This document shows positions 1 to 7,445 of a stretch of 33,419 bases of DNA, piece by piece. A program made the translations under genes and the position numbers. The first letter of the stretch is position 1. Every line of letters begins with the position of its first letter. Origin of the DNA: an uncultured Eggerthellaceae bacterium (GTDB lineage: Bacteria > Actinomycetota > Coriobacteriia > Coriobacteriales > Eggerthellaceae); NCBI GenBank assembly GCA_947565915.1, contig CANOHY010000023.1, forward strand, positions 1-33,419, written 5' to 3'. The notes beneath the pieces are model-generated. The model was not told the origin of the DNA. It worked only from the letters and a program-made list of their open reading frames with translations, and searched no databases.

Positions 1-2
1 GC

Positions 3-71
3 ACGGTGGCAGAGCTGGCCAAGAAGGCCGAGGCTGCGGCGAAGGACCAGATCGTGATCTACACCAGGTAA
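3..71 (+). CDS. C-terminal end of an unknown protein (5' part outside the window)
   Basis: Only the last 22 codons are present, ending TVAELAKKAEAAAKDQIVIYTR-like (residues alanine/lysine-rich, then a short hydrophobic end) with TAA at 69-71. The frame has coding-like codon use, while the other two frames do not read sensibly. The family cannot be named from so little. The gene runs in from the left edge, and the terminator at 293-330 may end its transcript, about 220 nt downstream. Confidence 0.55.
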   Translation, partial: TVAELAKKAEAAAKDQIVIYTR

Positions 72-95
72 GGCGTGACGCTCGGGTCGGCAATC

Positions 96-209
96 GTTGC
101 GCCCCGCCTCAATGCGCACGGCTAAAGCTTCGCCGCCAAGCGCAACGGCACAAGCGCCTGCACTTGTGCGCTCCAGAAATAGCTGTGTCGCATCAAGGCG
201 GGGAGCAAC
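96..209. other. Long imperfect inverted repeat enclosing two hairpins (possible structured RNA or 3' UTR)
   Basis: Positions 96-116 and 189-209 are inverted copies of each other with 18 of 21 positions matching. Inside them lie two perfect small hairpins: GCTT/AAGC (127-130 with 138-141) and GCACAAG/CTTGTGC (148-154 with 163-169). The whole could fold as a multibranch structure. It sits between the end of the upstream gene and a strong terminator, so it could be part of a long 3' UTR or a small RNA. No known RNA family is recognised and no open frame of note crosses it. Confidence 0.4.
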
Positions 210-292
210 GGATATATGAATGGCGCGAAGCCAAGTGCGAAGTGGCGCGCCGACCCGAGCCCGCCCGAGTCTATAGAGCGCTTTCTTCTCGA

Positions 293-330
293 AGGGCCAG
301 CGAACCCCAGATTCGCTGGCCCTCTTTTTT
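293..330 (+). terminator. Rho-independent terminator
   Basis: An 11-bp perfect stem, GGGCCAGCGAA (294-304) with TTCGCTGGCCC (312-322), has a 7-nt loop and is followed by TCTTTTTT. It is oriented to stop plus-strand transcripts from the gene at the left edge or from the structured stretch at 96-209, and it insulates the HipB/HipA-type operon downstream. Confidence 0.85.
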
Positions 331-387
331 ATGCAGCTCAGCCTCTGCCCTTCTTCTCTTTTGCATGACTGTTGAATAATATGTAAA

Positions 388-410
388 ATGCAAAAAATTG
401 CATATATAAT
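388..410 (+). promoter_or_regulatory. Candidate promoter and operator of the hipBA-type operon
   Basis: A consensus -10 box TATAAT lies at 405-410. Immediately upstream is a perfect palindrome ATGCAA-4 nt-TTGCAT (388-403), within a strikingly AT-rich stretch (about 366-450). No good -35 box is visible at the normal distance (TGTAAA at 382-387 is the best placed). A HTH repressor bound to the palindrome would cover the promoter, which fits autoregulation by the HipB-like protein encoded 54 nt downstream. This is inferred from position and symmetry only. Confidence 0.5.
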
Positions 411-463
411 AGTCTATAGCATGATAAATAGCAGAAATGTGCAAGTAAATAAGAGCAGGTTCC

Positions 464-808
464 ATGAAGCTGACTGATATAACGCCAGATGATGCGATTA
501 TTCGTGAGATAGGCCTTCGGGTGAGGGCTAATCGCATCGCTTCAGATCTTACCCAGCAGCAATTGGCACAACGTGCCGGCGTTTCGCCACGAACGATTGC
601 GAACGTGGAAGGAGGCCAGGGCGGCTCTCTGCAGAATCTGATTCGCATTATGCGCGCGCTTGGTCTTGCTTCGCGATTCGAGGTGCTCGTACCCGAGCAG
701 GACACGCATCCCCTGGACTTGGCGAAAGGAAAGCCGGTTCGTAAGCGCGTGCGCCACCCGAGAGTAGGCGGTAGTCGTCTAGGTTGGAAGTGGGGCGATG
801 AGCAATGA
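464..808 (+). CDS. HipB-like helix-turn-helix antitoxin / autorepressor
   Basis: A 114-residue Cro/C1 (XRE)-type DNA-binding protein. The HTH spans about residues 14-70 (IGLRVRANRIASDLTQQQLA, then AGVSPRTIANVEGG, then LQNLIRIMRALGL). A basic tail follows (KGKPVRKRVRHPRVGG). In HipBA-type modules this protein neutralises the HipA kinase and represses the operon. Its stop codon overlaps the start of the hipA-like gene (ATGA at 805-808), so the two are translationally coupled. The start ATG is preceded by a weak AAGAGCAGG ribosome site. The family and gene pairing make the assignment strong, although antitoxin activity is inferred. Confidence 0.8.
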   Translation: MKLTDITPDDAIIREIGLRVRANRIASDLTQQQLAQRAGVSPRTIANVEGGQGGSLQNLIRIMRALGLASRFEVLVPEQDTHPLDLAKGKPVRKRVRHPRVGGSRLGWKWGDEQ

Positions 809-2094
809 GCGCTACGGCTGAGGTTCATTTATGGGGAACGGCTGTGGGCTATGTTGCCTTGGATGAAGGTGAGGAATATGCCCGCTTCGAGTACGACCCA
901 GCATTTCTGGGCAGTGGAATCGAGCTAGCTCCCCTCACGATGCCCTTGTCGAGTCGTGTGTATTCCTTTCCGCAGCTAGCGATAGGAACATTTCATGGGC
1001 TTCCAGGCCTACTTGCCGACTCTCTACCCGATAAGTTCGGCAATGCTGTCATAGCGAGTTGGCTGAGGTCTCAGGGGAGGAATTCGGAAGATCTGAATGC
1101 GGTTGAGCGGCTTTGCTATACGGGTTCGCGTGGCATGGGTGCTTTGGAATATGTTCCTTCCATAGGCCCGCTCGCCAACGATGGTGAGGTTCTTCAAGCT
1201 CGTGAGCTAGTGGAACTTGCGACGCGGATTCTCTCGCAAAGGGATTCGCTTTCGTTTTCGGCAGAAGAGCATGCTATGGAGCAGATTATCAAGGTCGGCA
1301 CATCTGCAGGGGGCGCTCGCGCAAAAGCTGTTGTGGCATGGAACGAGAAAACGGGAGAGGTTCGGTCTGGCCAAGCGCAGAGCCAAAGCGGCTTCGGCCA
1401 ATGGGTCATGAAGTTCGATGGGGTTCGCGGCAATGGCGATAAAGAAGGCGAGGATGCTCCTTGCTATACGGTGATCGAATATGCCTATTCGCTTATGGCG
1501 CGCTTTGCTGGAATCGATATGCCGGAGATGCGTCTGTTCGATGAGGGGGGTCGCAGGCATTTTCTCGCGCGCAGGTTCGACCGCAATGTTGAGACGGGCG
1601 ATAAGATTCATATGCAGTCTTTGGGGGCTCTTGCTCACTTCGATTTCAACGAGCCGAGAGTTCACGGATACGAGCAGGCGGTTGACGTGGCACGCCGAAT
1701 TGGGCTTGGTCAGGTTGAAGTAGAGGAGATTTTCAGACGCATGGTCTTTAATGTGGTCGGCCGAAACCACGATGATCACGTGAAGAACATGAGCTTTCTT
1801 ATGGATAGGTCGGGAACGTGGGCGCTGGCTCCGGCATACGATGTGACCTATGCATATAATCCGCAAGGTGCTTGGACCTCGCGGCATCAGATGACGATAA
1901 ACGGAAAGAGCGATTCGATTACGTTAGACGATTGCCTTACAGCGGCTCGGTACATGAGCATCAAGCAGTCCAAAGCGCGCTCGATAATAGCTGACGTGCT
2001 TGATGCTCGAGAGCATTGGATGTCCTTTGCCGACGAGGCGAATCTGGCGGAAGATACTGCATGCGCAATCGACAGCCAACTTGTAAAGCTATAG
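805..2094 (+). CDS. HipA-family serine/threonine kinase toxin
   Basis: The protein has 429 residues, the usual HipA length. An N-terminal domain of the HipA N-terminal type contains GLPGLLADSLPDKFGN (about 65-80). The kinase-like part shows a glycine-rich loop GTSAGGARAKA (about 165-175), a lysine in WVMKFDG, the LARRFDR segment, the catalytic loop RNHDDHVKN (about 319-327) and the metal-binding motif APAYDVTYAYN. E. coli HipA phosphorylates glutamyl-tRNA synthetase and causes growth arrest; the target here is unknown. All catalytic motifs look intact, so the toxin is probably functional. It overlaps the HipB-like gene by 4 nt. Nothing in the flanks shows a mobile element, but the AT-rich promoter contrasts with the neighbourhood. 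Confidence 0.85.
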   Translation: MSATAEVHLWGTAVGYVALDEGEEYARFEYDPAFLGSGIELAPLTMPLSSRVYSFPQLAIGTFHGLPGLLADSLPDKFGNAVIASWLRSQGRNSEDLNAVERLCYTGSRGMGALEYVPSIGPLANDGEVLQARELVELATRILSQRDSLSFSAEEHAMEQIIKVGTSAGGARAKAVVAWNEKTGEVRSGQAQSQSGFGQWVMKFDGVRGNGDKEGEDAPCYTVIEYAYSLMARFAGIDMPEMRLFDEGGRRHFLARRFDRNVETGDKIHMQSLGALAHFDFNEPRVHGYEQAVDVARRIGLGQVEVEEIFRRMVFNVVGRNHDDHVKNMSFLMDRSGTWALAPAYDVTYAYNPQGAWTSRHQMTINGKSDSITLDDCLTAARYMSIKQSKARSIIADVLDAREHWMSFADEANLAEDTACAIDSQLVKL

Positions 2095-2207
2095 CAAGAG
2101 AGGTATGCAATGGTTTAGGTGCGCGCGAGCTTCAGGTTGCGCTGGCGTTGTGCGCATCTTGCATCTGACGCGAAGCGGACGAAAAGGGTGACACGGGAGG
2201 AGCCGAA

Positions 2208-3212
2208 ATGGAATCCATCGACATACGCGAGGTTTTGCGCGAATGCGGCTTGTTCGTTGGCCAGGCTGAAGACGAGGCCGCGAAGACGGGCATCACCGTA
2301 ATGCTCGCGCCCCAAGGCGTAGCGGCAGGGTTGGACGTGCGCGGGGGAGGGCCGGCCTCCCGCGATACGCGCGTGCTCGATCCGCTGGCGGCTGCCGAGC
2401 GCATCCATGCCATCGTGCTGGCCGGGGGCTCGGCTTTCGGGCTGGACGCGGCTGGTGGCGTGATGGGCTTTCTGGAGGAGCGCGGCGTGGGGCTCGATGT
2501 GGGCGTCGGCGGCACGATCGTGCCGCTCGTGTGCCAGTCGGACATATTCGACCTGGGCATCGGGAGCGCCGACGTGCGACCCGATGCGGCCATGGCGCGC
2601 GCTGCCTGCGAAGCCGCCTGGGGGCATCCCGATGCGGGCAACTACCGCGATGGGGCGTTTGGGGCCGGGTGCGGTGCCACGGTGGGCAAGCTGCTGGGTC
2701 CGCAGGGCATGCTGAAGTCGGGCATCGGGAGCGCTGCTGTCAAGGTGGGTCCGCTCATGGTGGGAGCCATCGTGGTGGTGAACGCCTTGGGCAATGTGGT
2801 CGACCCCGCAACCGGCGCCATCGTGGCCGGCGCGCGAGGCGAAGACGGCAGCTTCGTCGACGGCTTGCAAGCGCTTGCAGCCATGTACGAGGCCGCTGCC
2901 CCTGGGCAGGGCGCTGCTGGGCAGGCTGCTTCCGGGCAGGGCGCGGTGACCAACACCACCATTGGCGTCATCTTCACCAATGCGGCGCTTTCGAAGGCGC
3001 AGCTGTGCAAGGTGGCCGGCATGGGGCATGACGGCATGGCGCGTGCCATTAGGCCCGTTCACACATCCATGGACGGCGATTCGCTCTATGCTGTTTCAGG
3101 AGGCGAAGTGCAAGCGCCGCTCGACGTGGTGGGCGCACTTGCCGCCGATGTTGTTGCGCAAGCCATTTTGCGGGCGGCTATAATGGGCGCTCAATCACGA
3201 CCAATGGCATAG
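2208..3212 (+). CDS. P1 family (DmpA/BapA-type) aminopeptidase
   Basis: A 334-residue member of the DmpA family (MEROPS S58) of self-processing N-terminal nucleophile hydrolases. These cut an N-terminal residue from short peptides or peptide amides. Visible family signatures are VLAGGSAFGLDAAGGVMGFL (about 67-86), the glycine-rich centre and VTNTTIGVIFTNAALSK (about 246-262). The Asn-Thr bond in the last motif is the expected autocleavage site, with Thr as the new nucleophile (family knowledge, not shown here). A GQGAAGQAASGQGA linker precedes that site. A GGGAGGAG-like ribosome site precedes the ATG. No signal peptide is seen, so it is probably cytoplasmic. The OPT transporter gene starts 64 nt downstream, suggesting uptake followed by hydrolysis of peptides. 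Confidence 0.85.
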   Translation: MESIDIREVLRECGLFVGQAEDEAAKTGITVMLAPQGVAAGLDVRGGGPASRDTRVLDPLAAAERIHAIVLAGGSAFGLDAAGGVMGFLEERGVGLDVGVGGTIVPLVCQSDIFDLGIGSADVRPDAAMARAACEAAWGHPDAGNYRDGAFGAGCGATVGKLLGPQGMLKSGIGSAAVKVGPLMVGAIVVVNALGNVVDPATGAIVAGARGEDGSFVDGLQALAAMYEAAAPGQGAAGQAASGQGAVTNTTIGVIFTNAALSKAQLCKVAGMGHDGMARAIRPVHTSMDGDSLYAVSGGEVQAPLDVVGALAADVVAQAILRAAIMGAQSRPMA

Positions 3213-3276
3213 AAGGTGCAGGCGAACCCAACACCTTGTCTGGCCGCGCGAAGACAGGGAGGCTAGGGCGCTACCG

Positions 3277-5007
3277 ATGAAAGGCCAATTGACGTTGCGC
3301 AGCGTAATCATCGGCTGCGTGGGTTGCATCATCATCACCGCTGCGTCGGTCTATACCGCCTTGAAGATGGGCGCTTTGCCGTGGCCCATCGTGTTCGCAG
3401 CGCTCGTTTCCCTTTTCTTCTTGCGCGCATGCGGGTCGCGTTCGCTCAACGAGGCCAACGTGACGCATACCATCATGTCGGCTGGCGCCATGGTGGCAGG
3501 CGGTTTGGCCTTCACCATTCCCGGCATTTGGATCCTTGGCGCAGGCGAGGCATCGTTTTCGCAGATGCTCGTCATAGCGTTGGCAGGCACGCTTCTGGGG
3601 CTTGTGGCCAGCGCTTATCTACGCCGATTGTTCATTGAGCGCCAGGCGTTGGAATTCCCCATCGGACGCGCTGCCGCCGAAACGCTGAAGGCGGGCAATG
3701 CTGGTGACCGCGTGGGAGCCAAGCTCTTCGCCAGCATGGGGCTCGCGGCGCTTTGGACGGTGCTGCGCGACTTGGTGAAGGCGATACCGGCCATGGTGCT
3801 GAACAAGGTTCCGCTCGCGGGCGTGACCTTCGGCATCTACCTGAGCCCCATGATGCTCTCGGTGGGCTTTCTGGTGGGCGTGGTGCCCATGGTGTCGTGG
3901 TTCGCAGGCGCGCTCTGGCAACTTGTGTTCGTATCGGGTGGCAGCGCTGCGGGCCTGTTGAACGTTGCCAGCGCGCAGGCCATCAACAGCAGCTTGGGCA
4001 TGGGCGTGATGATGGGCTGCGGTTTGGCGGTGATTTGCAAGGACGTGCTGCCGCGCGGCGCTCAAGCGCTGGCGCAGAGCAAGGGTTCGCGGGCGGATGC
4101 GAACAGCGCGAGCGCGTTTGGCGTGCCGGGCGAAGATGGTAAGGCTGGCGCGGCTGGCAAAGCTGGCGCGGCGAACGAAGCGGAAGCCGGCGCACTTCAG
4201 AGCGCACGCATGCGTCGTGGCCTCCTGGCCTTGGGCGCGGCTGCGTTGGCCTATGTGGGCTGCGTCTTCGTGGGCGTGGGCCCCATCACTAGTGTGGTTG
4301 TGGTGCTCTTTGCATTCGTGACTGTTTCCATGAGCGCCCAGTCGGTTGGTCAGACAGGCATCGATCCCATGGAGATATTCGGGCTCATCGTGCTTCTGGT
4401 GGTTGCCTTCATCGGCGATACGCCGCAGCTGCAGCTGTTCTTCGTGGCGGCCATCATCGCTGTTGCTTGTGGGCTGGGCGGCGACGTGATGAATGACTTC
4501 AAGGCTGGTGCGCTTTTGGGGACGAACCCCCGCGCACAGGTGGCCGGGCAGGCAATCGGCGGCATCATCGGAGCCGTAGTGGCCGCAATCGCCCTGTATG
4601 CCCTGGTAGGTGCCTATGGACCCGAGGCGTTCGGCGTTGGGCGCGAATTCGTTGCAGCGCAGGCGAGCGTGGTGGCAACGTTGGTGGGCGGCGTTCCGTC
4701 GCTTCCGGGCTTCATCGTGGGGTTGGTGATCGGCTTCGTTCTGTACTTGCTGCGCTTGCCCTCCATGATGGTGGGGCTTGGCATCTACCTGCCGTTCTAC
4801 ATGTCGCTTACCGGGTTTCTCGGTTGCGTCATCAAGCTGATCGTAGACGCTGTGGTGAAGAGGCGCACGTGTCGCCTCGATTCCGACGAGCGTGTGAGGC
4901 GTGCGGAAGCTGCCCAGCAGACAGGCGTGATCGTTGCCTCGGGCATTCTTGGCGGCGAATCCATCGTGGGAGTGGTGCTGGCGATCCTGGCGGTATTTGC
5001 CGCCTAG
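3277..5007 (+). CDS. OPT superfamily oligopeptide transporter
   Basis: A 576-residue polytopic membrane protein of the OPT/YSL superfamily. It starts with a membrane segment (RSVIIGCVGCIIITAASVYT) and contains the family-typical region ERQALEFPIGRAAAETLKAG (about 123-142). A later region, GDVMNDFKAGALLGTNPRAQ, matches the conserved 'D-KAG-LLGA-PR' signature of bacterial OPT proteins. Roughly 14 membrane segments can be counted. A 40-residue hydrophilic Ala/Gly linker (about 268-307, GKAGAAGKAGAANEAEAG) splits the two halves. Substrates of this family are small peptides or metal chelates; peptides are favoured by the upstream P1 peptidase. The two genes probably form an operon. Confidence 0.85.
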   Translation: MKGQLTLRSVIIGCVGCIIITAASVYTALKMGALPWPIVFAALVSLFFLRACGSRSLNEANVTHTIMSAGAMVAGGLAFTIPGIWILGAGEASFSQMLVIALAGTLLGLVASAYLRRLFIERQALEFPIGRAAAETLKAGNAGDRVGAKLFASMGLAALWTVLRDLVKAIPAMVLNKVPLAGVTFGIYLSPMMLSVGFLVGVVPMVSWFAGALWQLVFVSGGSAAGLLNVASAQAINSSLGMGVMMGCGLAVICKDVLPRGAQALAQSKGSRADANSASAFGVPGEDGKAGAAGKAGAANEAEAGALQSARMRRGLLALGAAALAYVGCVFVGVGPITSVVVVLFAFVTVSMSAQSVGQTGIDPMEIFGLIVLLVVAFIGDTPQLQLFFVAAIIAVACGLGGDVMNDFKAGALLGTNPRAQVAGQAIGGIIGAVVAAIALYALVGAYGPEAFGVGREFVAAQASVVATLVGGVPSLPGFIVGLVIGFVLYLLRLPSMMVGLGIYLPFYMSLTGFLGCVIKLIVDAVVKRRTCRLDSDERVRRAEAAQQTGVIVASGILGGESIVGVVLAILAVFAA

Positions 5008-5205
5008 CGCTCCGGTTTGGGCAGGTGCGCCTGCAGGGCAGGGTGGCGCGCCCGTTCGTTGCCCTTTGCGCTTGGCTTCGCGTCCATGCGCTGCGACGCA
5101 AGCGTCTGCGCATGCGGGCTGCAGGATCGCGCTGCGGGCTGGCGCGCGAGCGCGCCTGTGGCGAGCGTTCACGGGTCTCTGTTTCCTAACGCGATGCGGC
5201 TTTCG

Positions 5206-5865
5206 TCACAAGGGCACCATGTCCAAGCGCAAGGTTTGCTCCACCACCTTCATCAGATCCTCGTCACTGATGGTGGGCTTCACCTTCACTAATCCAACCA
5301 GGCCGAAGATGGCCACGCAGAACATCTCGTACACCAGTTCTATCTCAATCTGGTGATAGGCAGCGTATTCGGTAACGATGTGGTCGTTGAAGCAATCGAC
5401 CGTTTCCTGGGTCGCGCGCACGTCGAAGGCGTCGCGTATGCCTAGCTCCTCCAACACGCCAATCATTGGTCGCGGGTTCCCGTTGGCATCGTAGAGCGCA
5501 TAGCGGAAGGCTCGGATGCATTTCTTCAGCGACCCGAAGGTATCGCCGAAAACGCGCTCTTCGTTCCAGGCGATTACGCTTTCCACGAGGTCTTCCACGT
5601 AATCGTCGATCACTGCTTCGATCACGCCATTCTTGTTCTTGAAGTGATAGTAGATGAGCTCGCGGGTCACGTTCGCTTCTTGGGCGATGGCGGTGACGGT
5701 GGTCGCCTGCACGCCGTCGCGCTCGAAGAGCTTGCGCGCTGCGGCAGCGATCGCGCCCTTTGTTCCCGCAAGGCGGCGCGACTCTGCAAGGTCCTTCCTG
5801 CGGCGGCGCACGTGGGAAGCCGCTTCGCGCGGCGTGCGCTCTCCATAATCGGCGATGGTAGCCAT
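5206..5865 (-). CDS. TetR/AcrR family transcriptional regulator
   Basis: A 219-residue regulator. The N-terminal HTH lies at about residues 36-82 (AARKLFERDGVQATTVTAIA, then EANVTRELIYYHFKNKNGVI), and the rest is the helical ligand/dimer domain typical of TetR proteins. The open frame extends further upstream, but the start at 5865 is chosen because GGAGGAAGAG lies just before this ATG and the extra upstream residues are arginine/proline/serine-rich and not protein-like. It is divergent from the DUF5692 gene, the usual arrangement for a TetR repressor and its target. The ligand is unknown. Confidence 0.85.
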   Translation of the reverse strand: MATIADYGERTPREAASHVRRRRKDLAESRRLAGTKGAIAAAARKLFERDGVQATTVTAIAQEANVTRELIYYHFKNKNGVIEAVIDDYVEDLVESVIAWNEERVFGDTFGSLKKCIRAFRYALYDANGNPRPMIGVLEELGIRDAFDVRATQETVDCFNDHIVTEYAAYHQIEIELVYEMFCVAIFGLVGLVKVKPTISDEDLMKVVEQTLRLDMVPL

Positions 5866-5980
5866 GGCTCTTCCTCCGCTCGCGGATGGTTGCTCGTGGG
5901 CGCTAGCTCCGACAACGCGATGCTGCTTTCGGGTGATGCCGTGCGTGCGAGGTGCTGGTGCTGTCGCCATTGCCGCCGTC

Positions 5981-6010
5981 GCCCGTGGTCGCCCGTGGAC
6001 GCCCGTGGTC
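5981..6010. repeat. Three tandem 10-bp repeats
   Basis: GCCCGTGGTC, GCCCGTGGAC and GCCCGTGGTC follow each other without gaps in the 362-bp spacer between tetR and the DUF5692 gene. Only one base differs between copies. A 10-bp period is about one helical turn. Function is unknown; it may be a slippage-derived repeat or a protein-binding array. Confidence 0.7.
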
Positions 6011-6126
6011 GACTGCGCGCTCTCTCTTGCGTCATGCGCTGCCACGCAGCGACCTGCCGGATAGCACCTTGCTGGCTCCATCCCGCTGCGCTCCTTGAGC
6101 AGCAAGCACGATACCGTTGCCTTGCC

Positions 6127-6153
6127 TTTCACAAACAGGTTGCTTCTGTGAAA
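6127..6153. promoter_or_regulatory. Candidate TetR operator upstream of the DUF5692 gene
   Basis: Inverted arms TTTCACA (6127-6133) and TGTGAAA (6147-6153) are separated by 13 nt, about 75 nt before the DUF5692 start codon. The arms lie two helical turns apart centre to centre, as expected for a dimeric repressor. The -10 box is not clear: TATCAT at 6157-6162 is the best candidate. Binding by the divergent TetR protein is inferred. Confidence 0.4.
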
Positions 6154-6227
6154 TCTTATCATAGGCGACCGTGCTAAACTCCGCTTAAATCCCTGTTCAG
6201 AAGCGCTTTCGAGGGAAAGGGGCAATC

Positions 6228-7190
6228 ATGGGAATCCTTTATCAGGCAGCCGATCCGATTTACTGGGCCATCTGGCTGTTCGTGCTATTCGCGCTCATGG
6301 CCTTCAACGAACTCGGACGCGTGAAGCCCTGGGCGGGCTTGGCGTTGTTCGCCGTGGTGCCCATCGCGCTCACGATTTTCGTGTGGCCCGAGACTGCCGC
6401 TCCCGGCAATGAATACGGAACGGGCACGTGGTTCAACTGGGTGAAGACTTACTCGGCCTTGGCGGGGTGCCTGGGATTCATGGCGCTGCGCTTCGTGAAG
6501 TGGCAGGGCAAGGATGGCAAGACGCATTATCTCTACGAGAAGAAGTGGGCTCTCTGCTTTCCGCCGCTTATCTTGGCCATCAACATCGCCGAGGCCGTGA
6601 TTCGCGATTTCCAGGTGTTCGGTTTCGGGCTATGGGAAGGTGGCGTGGTAGAGAACCTGTGGACGATTTCCGGTCCATGGAACATCATGAACGGCATCGC
6701 CGGCATCCTGAACATCGTCACCATCTGCGGTTGGTTCGGAATCTTCATTTCGAAGGATTCTGCGAAGGACATGATCTGGCCTGATATGATCTGGCCTTGG
6801 ATCATTGCCTACGACCTCTGGAACTTCGCATATACCTATAACTGCATCTCCGACCATTCGGCGTACTGCGGGTTGGCCCTGTTGCTCGCCTGCACCATCC
6901 CAACCTTCTTCATCAAGAAGGGCGCCTGGTTACAGCACCGGGCGCAGACGCTGGCTCTGTGGATCATGTTCGTGATGACGGTGCCGCAATTCGCGGACGT
7001 GCTGGCGCCCATTCCCACCACGCATAATCCGGCAGCCTTCTTCGTGGTGAGCCTGGTCGCCCTTGCTTCCAACGTTGCACTGGCCGCGTATCAGTTCTAC
7101 CGCGTGCGGAAGCTGAAGCTGAACCCGTTGAAGAATCAGATTTATGTGGGAACCAAGCCCTACGAGCGCGTGGTGGAGGAGAACAAGTAG
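6228..7190 (+). CDS. DUF5692 family multi-span membrane protein
   Basis: A 320-residue protein with about eight to nine hydrophobic segments, rich in Trp, Tyr and Phe. It begins MGILYQAADPIYWAIWLFVL and has conserved-looking aromatic stretches such as KDMIWPDMIWPWIIAYDLWN and FAYTYNCISDHSAYC. It resembles the DUF5692 family, frequent in Coriobacteriia, for which no biochemical role is established to my knowledge. The start follows a GGGAAAGGGG ribosome site. It lies divergent from a TetR regulator with an inverted repeat between, so it is probably induced by a small molecule. Transport or lipid-related roles are conceivable, but the sequence does not show either. Confidence 0.75.
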   Translation: MGILYQAADPIYWAIWLFVLFALMAFNELGRVKPWAGLALFAVVPIALTIFVWPETAAPGNEYGTGTWFNWVKTYSALAGCLGFMALRFVKWQGKDGKTHYLYEKKWALCFPPLILAINIAEAVIRDFQVFGFGLWEGGVVENLWTISGPWNIMNGIAGILNIVTICGWFGIFISKDSAKDMIWPDMIWPWIIAYDLWNFAYTYNCISDHSAYCGLALLLACTIPTFFIKKGAWLQHRAQTLALWIMFVMTVPQFADVLAPIPTTHNPAAFFVVSLVALASNVALAAYQFYRVRKLKLNPLKNQIYVGTKPYERVVEENK

Positions 7191-7198
7191 CTTCTGCG

Positions 7199-7354
7199 TT
7201 GTTGCCGAATGCCGAGCGCCAGATTCCCTATGAAGGCGCCAAGGAGATGCTGCTGGTGGATGCTATCGAGAATCGGCAGCTCATGGTCGAGCTGCTCGAG
7301 GCCATGTATCCCGAGCTTCCCGCTCCTAAGCCTCGCAAGAAGAAGCGCGCTTAG
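7199..7354 (+). CDS. Short coding-like frame without an ATG start (small protein or gene remnant)
   Basis: Directly after the DUF5692 stop, one frame reads about 50 residues of protein-like sequence (NAERQIPYEGAKEMLLVDAI, then ENRQLMVELLEAMYPE) ending in a basic tail PKPRKKKRA and TAG. Codon choice resembles the genuine genes. No ATG precedes it: TTG at 7199 or 7202 is the only early start, 18-21 nt after a GGAGGA at 7175-7180, which is too far for a good ribosome site. It is either a TTG-started small gene or the 3' end of a decayed gene. A terminator follows immediately. Confidence 0.35.
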   Translation: MLPNAERQIPYEGAKEMLLVDAIENRQLMVELLEAMYPELPAPKPRKKKRA

Positions 7355-7356
7355 CT

Positions 7357-7381
7357 GGGGCGGCGGCAGCCCCCCTTTTTT
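7357..7381 (+). terminator. Probable rho-independent terminator
   Basis: GGGGC (7357-7361) can pair with GCCCC (7369-7373) around a 7-nt loop, followed within two bases by six T. The stem is short but all G-C. It begins 3 nt after the stop of the short frame at 7199-7354 and would end the DUF5692 transcript. Confidence 0.55.
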
Positions 7382-7445
7382 GCTGCATCTGCCCTCCCTC
7401 CGGTGGCCTTCACGGACAAAGCGAATACCCCTTGCTTTTTTTGCG

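Noticed and set aside
2104..2190. A 28-codon frame after the hipA-like gene
   Set aside because: Ribosome site overlaps the ATG too closely and the product is not protein-like.
3213..3256. Two adjacent hairpins (AAGGTG/CACCTT and TGTCT/AGACA) between the P1 peptidase and OPT genes, considered as a riboswitch
   Set aside because: Stems are 5-6 bp, no riboswitch core is recognised, and the gap is only 64 nt.
5141..5156. GGCGCG-CGAG-CGCGCC hairpin between the convergent OPT and tetR genes
   Set aside because: Very GC-rich background makes such stems common and no T-run is present. The 198-bp gap otherwise shows nothing.
3619..5172. A 517-codon open frame antisense to the OPT transporter
   Set aside because: It is rich in His/Arg/Gln as expected for a complementary-strand shadow of a GC-rich membrane-protein gene; no domain or start site.
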